Shown: positions 34,436-48,600 of the stretch, in pieces | Layout of the letters: every line of letters starts with the position of its first letter | Position numbering within the stretch: position 1 is the first letter of the stretch | Source: Bolinopsis microptera | Taxonomy: Eukaryota > Ctenophora > Tentaculata > Lobata > Bolinopsidae | Direction: 5' to 3' | DNA length: 64,000 bases | Assembly (NCBI RefSeq): GCF_026151205.1 | Contig: NC_087073.1 | Coordinates: 22,036,270-22,100,269 of the forward strand | Made by a program: the position numbers and the translations under genes | Notes under the pieces: generated by a model | What the model was told of the DNA's origin: nothing | Databases searched by the model: none | What the model saw: the letters and a program-made list of their open reading frames with translations, nothing else

Positions 34436-35085
34436 ATGAAATCGGTCGCTCGCTTTTCCCATTCATTCACGGCTTACGAATTGTAATAAGTTTTGATTAA
34501 TTACATCAATCACATGCTGTCAAAATCTCTTTGGGTTGCTTTCGGGTCGATACCTAGTATTTCGGGATAAGGGTCTGCCCACAAAAGGCACAGTGTGTTT
34601 AGAGCTCCCGCCATGTGGCCCGTCTATCTAAACACAGCTGTGCCACTTGGCGTAGATTTAGCAAGGGGAATAGAGGCACGGATTTTTAAAATCCGTGCTT
34701 TTATTCCCCGAGAGTTTCCACGCCAACTGGCGGGAGCTCTAAATCCACGCCAAGTGGCACAGTGTGTTTAGGTTAATCGGGCCATGTGGCCCGTCGCCAC
34801 ATGGCGTAGTGTGGGCAGGCCCTAAGGGTGGTAGCTAGTGTCTAATTAGCTGATGTTTATTGCCGAGTACAGCTACCTTCGGGTACCTTTTCTTAATCTA
34901 TTACAATTGTAAATGAATGGGAAAAGCGAGAGACCGATTTCATTCTCGGTATCATTTTGCATTTGCGGACAGATATACAAATTAATATCATTTAATTTTA
35001 ATTTTGTTTTGGAAAGAGAGACACTGGCAGCGGTCCACTCTACAGTCTACCCATGATTATGGGTTATGGTCAAATAGAATATAAT
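34436..35085. mobile_element. Fold-back element, copy with internal MITE
   Basis: A truncated left arm (34436-34490) and a complete right arm in inverted orientation (about 34900-35085). The right arm ends GATTATGGGTTATGGTCAAA, which matches the arm at 16488-16655. About 400 bp lie between the arms, including the Harbinger MITE at 34571-34822. Confidence 0.75.
34571..34822. mobile_element. PIF/Harbinger-type MITE (252 bp)
   Basis: Terminal inverted repeats GGGTCTGCCCACA and TGTGGGCAGGCCC (12 of 13 match) are flanked by TAA (34568-34570 and 34823-34825), the 3-bp duplication typical of PIF/Harbinger. The interior has several nested inverted repeats of GCCACTTGGCGT and GGGAGCTCTAAA. No ORF. 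Confidence 0.82.
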
Positions 35086-35589
35086 AAAATACGCTATCTG
35101 GCCATCACGGATCGGGAAATTGGGAACTTCAAAATAGTGCAAGCAATCAGCAATGTTAATTTCGTCATATCATTTTTGTGACAATGTTAACATCAACTGC
35201 CCTCTTTTGAATCAACTGTATCGTCCATACTCCTTATATGGATTTTTTTCGCTTTTCAAATCAAAATCAGATATAAATGATTTCGGTAATGCACCCAAAA
35301 TTGAAAATTGTGACAGAATTAACCTCATTTCTCCATAACCAATTGCGTGTATTAAGCGACCATTCAAAACAAATTATCTTAGGATACGATCGATAGAAAA
35401 ACCATCAATAAGTTAAAAGGGTTTTGAGGATACCTCACAGTAAAAAAAGAGGTATCGTATTATGAGTGTGACAAAGTTATCCAAATATTACCGTATAATA
35501 ACCGCTCGTTCCGTGCCCTTTAACTAATGGTATATTATAATTGTTAGATTGACCTAATCTACTATATTTCAGACCGAGGAGTGTTAAAT

Positions 35590-36106
35590 GTTAATTGGGC
35601 AGCTACAGTTAACACAGTCACTTGGAAATAAGGCTGAATGTCCCCAAAAAACATCACAGAAGTGCTCAGCCCCTGGATGCAAGACTTGCCCGGTATTGTT
35701 CGATCTTGACTCTAAGATCATGGTCAACGGCATGGCATGGAGCTTAATCTAGACGAATCCCTCACGTGCAAAGATAAGCACATTATTTACGTTGCACAAT
35801 GCCAGCAGTGTAGGGCTATTGAGGGATCTGAGGACACTTACTTTGGGCAGGCGTTGACTCCATTCCACATTAGGCTCAATGGGCACCGGAACAAGTTCAA
35901 CATTGACGACCGTGCCCTCTACGAGCACTCAGCCTTATATCAATACATTGTTACGATGTACACAAGGACACTTTCAGTTTTGACTGTTTCAAATTCGGGA
36001 TTGTGAAAAAGACTAAACCTTCCCTATTAGATAGGGAAGAGGCTAGATTTTGTGCAAAGTTTAGGACTAATGTTTGGGGTTTAAACAGGATGGAAATTAA
36101 GAGATA
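35590..36106 (+). pseudogene. Penelope C-terminal fragment (zinc motif and GIY-YIG)
   Basis: CSAPGCKTCPV (about 35670) precedes IIYVAQCQQCRA and TYFGQALTPFHIRLNGHR, the linker and GIY-YIG region of a Penelope RT. Frames shift twice (near 35732 and 35940) before the ending WGLNRMEIK-stop at 36106. It is clearly different from the intact element at 19-23 kb, so it is a second family. Confidence 0.8.
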
Positions 36107-36616
36107 GTTTTTTGTGGTTTTTACCAATATCTGTAATTTATTAATTTTACCAATTTTGTGCCAATTTTGCGTCATTTTTCTTTATAAATTTTATCTACCA
36201 CGCTGACAGTGAAACAATTTTATCGTATTCCAATTTCTGATCGACTTTCATGATATTCTCTAATAATGACCTTTTTATAAATTTTTGAATCTCTTTGACT
36301 GAGTTTTATGATTGATTTTATCTGACTAATTTATTTCTTTTTTGTAGGCTCTAGCGATGTATTAAACGAAGTTTCCAAGCCAAATTTGTGTGTTTCCCTT
36401 CGTGTCCAAAATCAATCAATATAATGAATATCAATAATCACTGAATCGCAGTCTCTTTCTTTTATTAATTTTTATTAAAACATTTAAAGTTGTCTAAAAT
36501 ATTAAAATTTCAAATATCAAAAGTCGAATTTTTTTTTCTTTTTCTATCACATCCCGATAAAACACCATGTTAAGATAGTGTTTTGTACCGTAGAACCATT
36601 CAAGCCCACAACAAGT
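36107..36616. other. Intergenic AT-rich sequence
   Basis: No gene or element recognised. It would contain the 3' UTR of the minus-strand GPI gene. Confidence 0.45.
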
Positions 36617-39600
36617 TTAGATGTTCTTATTAACAGCAAACAGGAGAACGACGAGGAAATTTAAGCTGACTTTCAGGGCTGCTGCATCAGAGTAGTTTTG
36701 GTTGTCTCCCTGTTCATCTTCTTCTGAAGGGGAAATTTAATTTAGTAAAAGATACCTTCATTCTAGAAAGATATCGGCATGATCTATTTTTTAGGGCTTT
36801 GACTTATTATTGCAAGGCCACGAACAGACACAAATCTTACATTCATATTTAGAAACTATAAACAAGTAATTACAACTATTCGATTATCTTAGTTCGCTTA
36901 ACTCCTGTACGTTAAACTGTTAATTTGTCCTTCAGTGTTCAAAAATTTAATTGAATGGGTAAGATAATATCGAATGCAACCGACAAAATACTGGTACTGC
37001 AAAATTATTCTTCTTCCTTATGGACGATTCTTCTATTCATAGGTGGAACCTGATATAATAAAGTTTTTTGGACACAGTAGAAAATAGAGTGTCCGACAAA
37101 GTTTACCAAATCTTGCCTTATAGGTTGCTCTTTAACCAATGATGTTTTATGATTGTTAGATTGATCTAATTAATAATCTACTGCATTTTAGATAAGGAAT
37201 ACTATACTGTTAACTTAAACTATAGGCAGCTATTATAGTTAACAGATTCACAAAAATGTAAAGTTGTAACATTATAGTGCATAACAACAATAAAGTTTCT
37301 TTGTTGAGAACTTCTGAACATGCTTGGTTAATATTTCTGTATGCGTACCAATAACCTTAACTTCCAATGAACATGTCCATTAATAAAAATAGAAAGTCCT
37401 GGCTACCCGCCAGTTTTGCACCAAACTACCGACAAGCCCCCCTCCACCCATCGATGAACATCATAACTTATTTGGTATATCTACTCGACTGAAAAATTGT
37501 CTTTGGCGAGTATGATCCGTGTTTCCAGTGTCAGATGTAGCAATGTCATAATATTATGTTGCAAACAGTAAATTTAATAATTAAGAATAACCAAGAAACA
37601 CGCTAGGAACAATGACAATCAGAATATTTGTTCATGGTAATGTTGAATAAAGCTAGCTGGCACGATGTTCCCCCTAATAACAATGAATATTTTTAAAACA
37701 TAGAAATATAATTTGGAACATTACAGTATTAGTAACGTTATTCAAATCTCAAACAGAAAAAAGTATATTTCAAAGCTTTGTGTTTTGATCATATTTAACA
37801 GATATTTTAAGTACGGAAGAACGAGCTCTTATAATGGATGTAGTTATGACCACTATACTAGTCTATCTGATGTAAATAAAAACTAATGAACGAAAACATA
37901 AATATTGTCAAGAAGATTCTCGAACTTTATCAGAATATGTAGTTGGTGGAACTAATTATTAGTACTACTCAAGTACTGGAACGCCATTAACGTGCAATTG
38001 TTCATGTGTAAAGTAATGCAATGATTTATGTACCCAATGTTACTCTCGATGATTACAATTTTCTGATTATGTCAACAACAAAATTTGTCAATTGAACGGT
38101 AGTTTTATTCGTCTATTGAAATTTATCAATTCATGTCAATTAAATTTAACAGCTGTTACCTTAAAGGGTGGTAAATGGTAATGCGATGCTAAAATGTGTC
38201 ACATGTCCTTCCAAACACTATCTAAATTTAATTCTTGATGTGTTAGATTTGCAGTACATCCAGTTCGGATATCGTTTGAGGCATGAAATTCCCAAAGATA
38301 CAGACTTGTATTTATTAAGTTATTATCTAGCTGTGTCTACAGCTGTCACGTAATGTCATCACCACTATATGGTGCTGTCACTATATAGTGTGTTTTGCAC
38401 ACTATATGGTGAAAAATATCAGCTGTCATTACAAAGTGCTTGTCACTATATAGTGTTGTCACTATATAGTGCGATTACCATTAAATTCATATATAATGAC
38501 ATTGAACTGTCGTGGCAAAGCAGAATTTGTTCGAAATCACGAATGAGCAAAATTATCACCTTTCACGCGTGCAAACTTTAAGCGAACGTTGCGTGCGCAT
38601 CCAATCTTGAATAACCTTAAATTGTTGCATATTCGTAATTTATGTATAGTTTAATAAGCATGCAAAGTTTCAAAGTATTTCAAGAAGAACTGTAATCACA
38701 ACGGCACTCCAAAGTTGACAGAAAATGGTGAAAACAGCAATTTTCAGTGATTTTAGCAATTTTATATCAATTTGGACGTGTCGCAACTTTTCGATTTTCA
38801 ACTTCAAAACTAGCCTAATGCACAAATTAGACCTACAGGAGGCAGAACTGAGCTCCACAACCCAAGGCAACACCAGAGAATACTCAATCGCAAAATTGGC
38901 CTTTTATAAATATCTCCGGGATTTCGACGCGGGATCATATTATCACTCAGCCCGGCCCGCTGTTAGATAAACATCTCAAGGTGATATCATCCCGCCCCGG
39001 AAATTTGTATAAACCCGGCCCGCTTTTTAGTCGTAACTGATGTTTATCATTCAATTCTCCGACTTACAATAATCAATGATACTGCTGATTTAAGAACTCG
39101 ATAATAGTAGAACAGTTAGACGCGCGATCACGTGGGCGCGTCACGTGCGTACCACGTGCCACCAATAGCATACGCCGAGTCTATACCACGTGACACGAAA
39201 GCGCACCACGTGATATGAAACATCGTAACCGTCCACTTCTTTTACACGCAAATTCCTGGGAACGTTGCCAAAGCAGCTAATTCTAAAGTATAAATCCCTT
39301 GTCGAAATCGCCGGAGATAATTATAATCCATAAACACTTCACGCTCAGGGCTAAATAAATGTAATCCCTCAGCTGGCGCTTCGGGATTACATATTAACAC
39401 AAAACTCGTGCGCTGCGCGCACTCGTATGTGTTTATCAGATCATCCCGCTAGCGCGGGATGATCTGTTATATAAACCCTTTGCGTGGCGGGTTTATGTTA
39501 TTATAAAATTTTCTTCAAAAAAGCAATATAACTTCAATAGCAAATATACTTAATCTTATGAAGGAGCAAGCTAGGAAAACTTTACGGTAGATTTTCAGAA

Positions 39601-42600
39601 TGCTTGAACAATTATTGAACTTCAAAGTCTCCTCAAATTTTGAATAAAATTATTCCTTAACAATAAGGAGGCCTCTATAGTCTATACGGCCGTATAGAGG
39701 CCGTATAGAGGCCGTATAGAGGCCGTATAGAGGCCGTATAGAGGCCGTATAGAGGCCGTATAGAGGCCGTATAGAGGCCGTATAGAGGCCGTATAGAGGC
39801 CGTATAGAGGCCGTATAGAGGCCGTATAGAGGCCGTATGGAGGCCATAGATTAGATGTTTTGTGTGGCCGTTTAGAGGCCATATAAAAGCCATGTAATAT
39901 TTCTTTTAAGTGGCCGTATAGTGGCCGTATAAAGGCCGTAAAGTGGCCGTATAGAGGCCATATAGAGGCCAAACCTTATCGCCCAATTTCCTGTGTGGAA
40001 CATGGAATACATTATTATGACGTCACTTTATGCATGTTTCATGCTTCCAAATTACTTTTTTACTACAACTCACAATATACCAACTACTAAATGTTATTGT
40101 TATATCAGGATGTACAATTAGGAAATGAATTTACAATATAAAACAACTTACCTGGGGACCCCAGGCTATTATGTTCATAAACTTAAAGATTCGGCGGAAT
40201 GACAGGCTGAGCGCCGCCCAGTAAAAAACAACAAGAGAAATTACATATTCCTTGCAAATGAATCCAAAATATGATAATGATTAATAACCCAGCCGGCAAA
40301 GTTAGATGGATAAACGTTGGAAATGGAATAAGGGTGGAAAATACACTTTCCAACGTTGGTTTTGAACGTTGTTTTAAAGTTAGGTAAACCTTGCATCACC
40401 AACATTGAAAATGTTATTTTTAACCAACGTTGACCATTAAACGTTCCAGAACGTTTTATTTACAATCTAAATCCAACGTTAAAACGCAGTTTAATTTTCA
40501 ACGTTGAATAAAGCAACCTTGATCAACGTTAAAGCATAAACGTTTCGCAACGTTAAAAAGAAAACCGTTAACCAACGTTAGCTATTTAACGTTTAAGAAT
40601 GTTTTATATGTAATTTACATATAACGCTAAAATATAGTTGAATTTTTACGTTGCTTATATGTAGTTAACAAAATAACCTCAATTTAACGTAAAGGCATAC
40701 ACTTTTCGCAACGTTAAAAAAGAGAACCTTTAATAAATTAACCAACGTTAGCTATTTAACGTTTAAGAACGTTTTTCTTGTTGATGTCAGTATTTCAGTC
40801 CATGTTTATTTGCTTACATTACTGCATTTCTAAGATAAAAATAAATTTAAGGATGAACCATTCGGTCCCTCAAATTTTTAGGAAACAACAACTTACTCCA
40901 AGTGCAGTCACTTTCTTGTGTTCCTGCTCCAGAGGCTACCCCTTTTCCAGTTGGACAGGCAGTGCAGGTAGGATCTGAGTTTGCTGCTGCACTCCATTCA
41001 TCTGCCGGACAGTCTGTACAGCCGGTTGTCTGATCCAGAAACTGGCCCTCAACACAATCGTCTGCAAGTATAGTCGAGTTTAGTCAAGTATTAGTTGCAA
41101 GTTTCGCCGCTGGCAAGCAGCTTAAGATTCGAAGTACCCTTTTAGAATTTAGGGATGGTTCGCTTTTATTTGAATATTGGATAGGTGTCAAAGTGTGAGC
41201 GGGTGTTCACGTACATACATACAATAGTTGCATTTCATTCACAGGAATTCCTTTCGAGCATCTGTGATGGGACATCATAAACGTATAATAATATCAATTT
41301 TACAATTACTAAACTTTGCTTGTTGACATCAGTATTTTAGTTTATGTTTATTCGCTTACATTATTGCATTTCTAAGATAAAAATAAATTTAAGGATGAAC
41401 CATTCGGTCCCTCAAATTTTTAGGAAACAACAACTTACTCCAAGTGCAGTCACTTTCTTGTGTTCCTGCTCCAGAGGCTACCCCTTTTCCAGTTGGACAG
41501 GCAGTGCAGGTAGGATCTGAGTTTGCTGCTGCACTCCATTCATCTGCCGGACAGTCTGTACAGCCGGTTGTCTGATCCAGAAACTGGCCCTCAACACAAT
41601 CGTCTGCAAGTATAGTCGAGTTTAGTCAAGTATTAGTTGCAAGTTTCGCCGCTGGCAAGCAGCTTAAGATTCGAAGTACCCTTTTAGAATTTAGGGATGG
41701 TTCGCTTTTATTTGAATATTGGATAGGTGTCAAAGTGTGAGCGGGTGTTCACGTACATACATACAATAGTTGCATTTCATTCACAGGAATTCCTTTCGAG
41801 CATCTGTGATGGGACATCATAAACGTATAATAATATCAATTTTACAATTACTAAACTTTGCTTGTTGACATCAGTATTTTAGTTTATGTTTATTCGCTTA
41901 CATTATTGCATTTCTAAGATAAAAATAAATTTAAGGATGAACCATTTGGTCCCTCAAATTTTTAGGAAACAACAACTTACTCCAAGTGCAGTCACTTTCT
42001 TGTGTTCCTGCTCCAGAGGCTACCCCTTTTCCAGTTGGACAGGCAGTGCAGGTAGGATCTGAGTTTGCTGCTGCACTCCATTCATCTGCCGGACAGTCTG
42101 TACAGCCGGTTGTCTGATCCAGAAACTGGCCCTCAACACAATCGTCTGCAAGTATAGTCGAGTTTAGTCAAGTATTAGTTGCAAGTTTCGCCGCTGGCAA
42201 GCAGCTTAAGATTCGAAGTACCCTTTTAGAATTTAGGGATGGTTCGCTTTTATTTGAATATTGGATAGGTGTCAAAGTGTGAGCGGGTGTTCACGTACAT
42301 ACATACAATAGTTGCATTTCATTCACAGGAATTCTTTTCGAGCATCTGTGATGGGACCTCATAAACGTATCATAATATCAATTTTACAATTACTAAACTT
42401 TGCTTGTTGACATCAGTATTTTAGTTTATGTTTATTCGCTTACATTATTGCATTTCTAAGATAAAAATAAATTTAAGGATGAACCATTCGGTCCCTCAAA
42501 TTTTTAGGAAACAACAACTTACTCCAAGTGCAGTCACTTTCTTGTGTTCCTGCTCCAGAGGCTACCCCTTTTCCAGTTGGACAGGCAGTGCAGGTAGGAT

Positions 42601-45600
42601 CTGAGTTTGCTGCTGCACTCCATTCATCTGCCGGACAGTCTGTACAGCCGGTTGTCTGATCCAGAAACTGGCCCTCAACACAATCGTCTGCAAGTATAGT
42701 CGAGTTTAGTCAAGTATTAGTTGCAAGTTTCGCCGCTGGCAAGCAGCTTAAGATTCGAAGTACCCTTTTAGAATTTAGGGATGGTTCGCTTTTATTTGAA
42801 TATTGGATAGGTGTCAAAGTGTGAGCGGGTGTTCACGTACATACATACAATAGTTGCATTTCATTCACAGGAATTCTTTTCGAGCATCTGTGATGGGACC
42901 TCATAAACGTATCATAATATCTATTTTACAATAACTAAACTTTGCTTGTTGACGTCAGTATTTCAGTTTATGTTTATTCGCTTACATTATTGCATTTCTA
43001 AGATAAAAATAAATTTAAGGATGAACCATTCGGTCCCTCAAATTTTTAGGAAACAACAACTTACTCCAAGTGCAGTCACTTTCTTGTGTTCCTGCTCCAG
43101 AGGCTACCCCTTTTCCAGTTGGACAGGCAGTGCAGGTAGGATCTGAGTTTGCTGCTGCACTCCATTCATCTGCCGGACAGTCTGTACAGCCGGTTGTCTG
43201 ATCCAGAAACTGGCCCTCAACACAATCGTCTGCAAGTATAGTCGAGTTTAGTCAAGTATTAGTTGCAAGTTTCGCCGCTGGCAAGCAGCTTAAGATTCGA
43301 AGTACCCTTTTAGAATTTAGGGATGGTTCGCTTTTATTTGAATATTGGATAGGTGTCAAAGTGTGAGCGGGTGTTCACGTACATACATACAATAGTTGCA
43401 TTTCATTCACAGGAATTCTTTTCGAGCATCTGTGATGGGACCTCATAAACGTATAATAATATCTATTTTACAATAACTAAACTTTGCTTGTTGACGTCAG
43501 TATTTCAGTTTATGTTTATTCGCATACGTTATTTGACCAAAACCCATAATCATGGGTAGAGTGGACCGCTGCCAGTGTCTCTCTTTCCCAAACAAAAGAA
43601 AATGATATTAAATTGATTGACCGTCTGCAAATGCAAAATGATACCGATAATGAACTCGGTCGCTCGCTTTTCCCATTCATTCACGGCTTAAGAATTGTAA
43701 TTAAGCTTGTTGAATGGGAAAAGCGAGCGACCGATTTCATTCTCGGTATCATTTTGCATGACAAAACGTCATTAGCTCCTAAACTCTTGGCTCACAAGGG
43801 GCTCGGAAACTCATAAATCTTTACTGTGGATTGCACAGTACACAGGAGGACTAGCAGCAGTTTCTTTGCACTATAGTCCTCCTGTGAGTAGTTAAAGAGG
43901 TGTAGGCTGTTACCCTCCACACCTAATCTATTACGACCCAGCAAGACTGGACCACGCTCTGTTAGATAGGATACAGCTCCCTGTGCCAGGGTAACCGGTA
44001 ATCAGAGGGAGAGTTAGCCTTCGTCAAAGCGGAAATTTTTCACGCCCTAACTCCCTTACGCTTTAGGTCATACGCTTTAGTCCTGAGTCTAACTTAGTTC
44101 TATCCAGGAGGTTCTCTAAAGATGAAATTTTATTCGAAGAATTCAAGAGCCTAAACTGTGTATGATTCGACTCTCCAAACAAATCTACAATTTCGTATTC
44201 CTGTCATCTTTGAAGTTTGACATTGATTTATAATGTTTTAACTTAAAATATACCTTCTGAATAGGGTTTGCACTATCGGTCCAATAATTTTGATCGCCGA
44301 TAACCAATTACAATTTTGAGATTATCGGCGATAACGATAATTATCGGCGATAAAATTGGGTCATAACAATAAGCTTAGTTTCTGTTGATTTGCATGACTG
44401 ACATAATCAATTACACTGTCAGGCTATATATTTCCAGTCCTATTATATATTACACCTTTAGTTTATATTATAGGACCTTTGGCTTATATACTGTTACCTT
44501 AACTTTGTTATCTGTCAGGATATATTGTTAACTACATGTACTTGTGCTAATCCTTTGAACACTCTTTTACTATACCCAGTGGAGTATCATTGCCTCGGAA
44601 CACAGGCCGACATTATATCCTCAAAGAATGATTACAGCAATTGAAATTCCTCATCTGGCTAAAGGCCAGAAAATTGCACAGTTTAAGAAAGTTTTCTTAG
44701 CGGCTACAGCAACCCTTAAACCTGAACAGCAGCTTGCATGTTTACCAGTTTATATTCACCGGACTGAGGGGGAGAAGCAACTCGCTTTCACCGCATCAGA
44801 AGAGGCAGATGTGAAAACAGCGTTTAAGTTCCTTGAAGATCTCATTGATGGCCCACCATGTCAGTTCACCGAAAGCATGACATTTTTCAACTTGCTGCCG
44901 GTTAATACTTCGATGGATGGGATACGGTCTTATTTCTTCCAACTGGACGAGTTAGCCAGGCGTGCTAAGATCCCATCTGATGTCTTCATCATGCGGTTTC
45001 TATCAAACATACCCGGTGGGAAGAAGCTGTTTGAGTGTAAGAAAGATAAAATTAAAAGCGAACTAGATGCTGCCGGTGTAGCCAGCTTTTTCAAAGACTG
45101 TATGGAAAAGTCAAATAACGGAGTAGTTCGCTGTTTATTAGTCTCATGATTGAAATACTGATATCTGGATATTATCCGGTTGGAAGAGACAAGGACAAGT
45201 GAAACAAGGAAGTTAGGAGTAAGGGCAAATTTTCGGCGTCAACGCCATCTTCAGGCTAAAATTGTTATAAATGTTAGTATATAATAAATGCTTCTATACT
45301 AGTTAAAATGCTAAATTGAAATTACACACACTGAATACAGGTTACATCAAATGGTATTATACATTACATGTGATGTACGTGTACATCACTATTTTCAATG
45401 TAATGTATAATACCATTTGATGTAACCTGTATTCAGTGTGTGTAATTTCAATTTAGCATTTTAACTAGTATAGAAGCATTTATTATATACTAACATTTAT
45501 AACAATTTTAGCCTGAAGATGGCGTTGACGCCGAAAATTTGCCCTTACTCATAACTTCCTTGTTTCACTTGTCCTTGTCTCTTCCAACCGGATAATATCC

Positions 45601-48600
45601 AGATATCTGTATGGAAAAGCTTCAAAAGAATTCAGCAAGTTCAGAGGCTTCGACTAGTGAAACATTTGCATTTCCGGTAGAGCAAGAAGAGCAGGTACCT
45701 CAATGGGCTCGAGAGTTACTGAAGGAGGTGGATCAGCTTCGTTCAAGGTTAGAAGTGACAGATGAGGAGGATACTGAAATGTATGCTGTCCAGTCAGATC
45801 GTAAGTTTGAAAAAAAAGACAGACCAGTATGTGATATCTGTAAGAAGACAGGTCACCTTAAAGCAACATGTTATCAAAGAGTCTGTAGCTGTTGTGGTGG
45901 AAAAGGACACGATGAGGAGAGTTGCCCCTCCAGGAGAACCTCTAGGAATAAGAAGTTCCCTCCAAAGCGGAACAACCATGACAGAAGATGACTATATGAC
46001 AGCAAAGTTGAAGGGCAGATTGAGTTAGGTGAGAGCTGGCATCCTAGACAGTTTCTTGTAGACAGTGGGGCAGAAATCTCTATCATTTCGACTAATAAAG
46101 TGCTGATTGAAAATGGGAGCAGTACTTCCGTGCAGGGGATTGGGGGTAGACAGTTGATTGGTCCGAAGACACAATACAACATAAGATTCTCCTCTGACAA
46201 AAGCCAGAACTACAGGGTATGGCTGCACGAAACTTCTAATGTGGGTTTTCCATTTTTCTTTTAAAGTTTACAACAGAATTCAACTGATACTGCATCACAA
46301 GAACAATTTTTGTCAGTTCTGTTGATTTATCAAACTTTCAATAAGCTTTGACATGATTTATTGAATCAATACCAATTTGAAAGTAAAATGTCAGCAATTT
46401 GAACATGTGAACAATTCTACAAAATAATAGCATGATTAATTAGGAAACAACAATTTTCACCGTATTTAGAGCTGGACTCTATGCTGTAATGTATACTATG
46501 TTGTGAATTATAGAATGTGTTGATTTACAGTTATTATTGTTCATTTTTAACCAGTGTAGTTTTCATTGTGCTATTTCTAGTTGATTATTTGAAGAAAACA
46601 AAATTTTACCTCTTGCAAAATTCGAGGTTCATAGTTATTAAAACTTTTGATTCGAAATTTGGATTCAGATATAAGAGGTTTCACAATAAATGACCTCATG
46701 ATTATGATCAGGAATGTCATCACACGTGGCATGGGAAGTGATTCCAACTCCTCGGGTGGAAAAATCTCCAGCTTCCAGACAACCTCCCCAGACACCAGTA
46801 CTTCAGAAACCTCGACCAAGGACTCCTCCACAAACCGTTCTCACCAAATCGGATTTGTTGTTCATTAAAGATTTAAACCCTGCTGAAAAATCAAAGATTG
46901 CCCTTATGATTCAGCAGGTATGACCACCAGATTTTGGTTTTTCAAAAATATGTCATCACAATTTTGAAGTTGTCATCAGTGTCATGAAATTTATTTGTTG
47001 AATTTTCGACTGGGTCTAGACCTGCATTAGAGATTATGTATATATTTAATGCTATAATTCACATTTTCAGATAGTTAAATTAGAACAGACATGTGCTGAG
47101 TTGAGGGATGACTTAGAAAATATGACAACTAAATTTGAGAAGTGAGTCACAATGGAAAACCATGATTTCTTATTCTAATTGCGTATTTTTGAGTGACTGA
47201 CAACTGAACCCAATTGAACCGAGTTGCCACGCAATTAACAGGACTCACCCAATCAGCTAAATTGGGTGCCCGATCAGCATAAATCCTAAAACGACAACTG
47301 AACCCAGGTCATTATATTACAAGTGAACCCAAATTTGTGTATATCAGATTTCCAGGCTAGTTTAAGGGCCAGCCTTGGCTCAGATCTCGTGTCTTCTGAT
47401 GCTTTAGGAGGGCCTATCATGGTTCGGATCTCGTGCCTTGAGGAGCAATAGATCGCATCCTTTTTGGCACGCTTCGTGAACTCGTACGCTTGTTAGTTCA
47501 GATCTCGCGATCGAAAGGCACCTGAGACCTTGTCATCTATTAGTACGCTTGTTATACAGCTCGGATTATTGGACCAATACATAAGGAAAGAGATGGTGGT
47601 CACAGTATCGAATCAGCAGAAATATTATGATGACTTTGTGTGAGACATTTTAAGTAATAATTATTATAGGGTAAAGATACAGTTAAACTGCGAAGGCACA
47701 ACACCAAACCAACCCTACTCCACTCCCAAAAACAACCTTCTCCTGGTCGGCCATGTCCCTCATCCTGCACTTGATCCCCGGCCCCGCAGAGGTCACAAGC
47801 CCATCGGAGCACAAATGAGCGAGAAACGGGGAAGCCTTAGCTACCGGGCCAAGGACTGCATCACTAGCAGCGAAATACGGATATACCCTCCCTTTTACAT
47901 GCGTTCAACCGGCACCCGAACCACACGCTGTTTCTTAGACATAACTTCCCACTTACATCAGTGTCTTCTCGCATCAACTGGCATCGGCAAGTGGCGACAC
48001 TGTGTAGACTCAACCCTGAGCTTGATCAGAATCTTCAGTCACAAACCTGACACCGTTTCGGGGCTTTCACTAGAGCGGCATTTAGAAAACCTGTTTGTCT
48101 GTTATTTCTGATGACGATTGGGTTCAGTTGTCGTTTCAAAGTTAATTAGGTAGACTGATCGGGTTTATAGTTGTTTTCCCAAGCTATCCTGTCTAGGAAA
48201 AGTCACAATTGGGTTCAGTTGTCTGGTAGCCTTATTTTTATGCATTGATTCACAAGGCCACGTGCCATTCAAGAACAGTTTAATCTGTTGACACTCTTTT
48301 GAGTAGGAACTAGAAACCTCGCTGTATTCTGAGACCACTAACACATTCCTTGTCAAATTATACCACATTAAGTTGCACTGTCAAACTGTAAACATACCAA
48401 TCAACCAAACAGTTCGAGTCAAAACAATTAAACAGTTTTCAAACCGTACATAATTATAATTTACAAATTGAGAACTGATGACGATGAATTGTTTTAAGGT
48501 TCATGCGAAATGATGTTATTGAATCAATTTTTTCGTGGTCACTTGAGTTATAAAAATACCATCTCAAAGCAATCAAAAATATGAATTTATGATATCTAAG

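Noticed and set aside
39650..39972. Minus-strand ORFs with a repeated Pro-Leu-Tyr-Gly peptide
   Set aside because: Produced by the 12-bp GGCCGTATAGAG minisatellite.
47815..48111. 99-codon ORF inside the 1.0-kb TIR element
   Set aside because: No recognisable motif; composition follows the GC-rich repeat. Kept only as a remark in the element entry.
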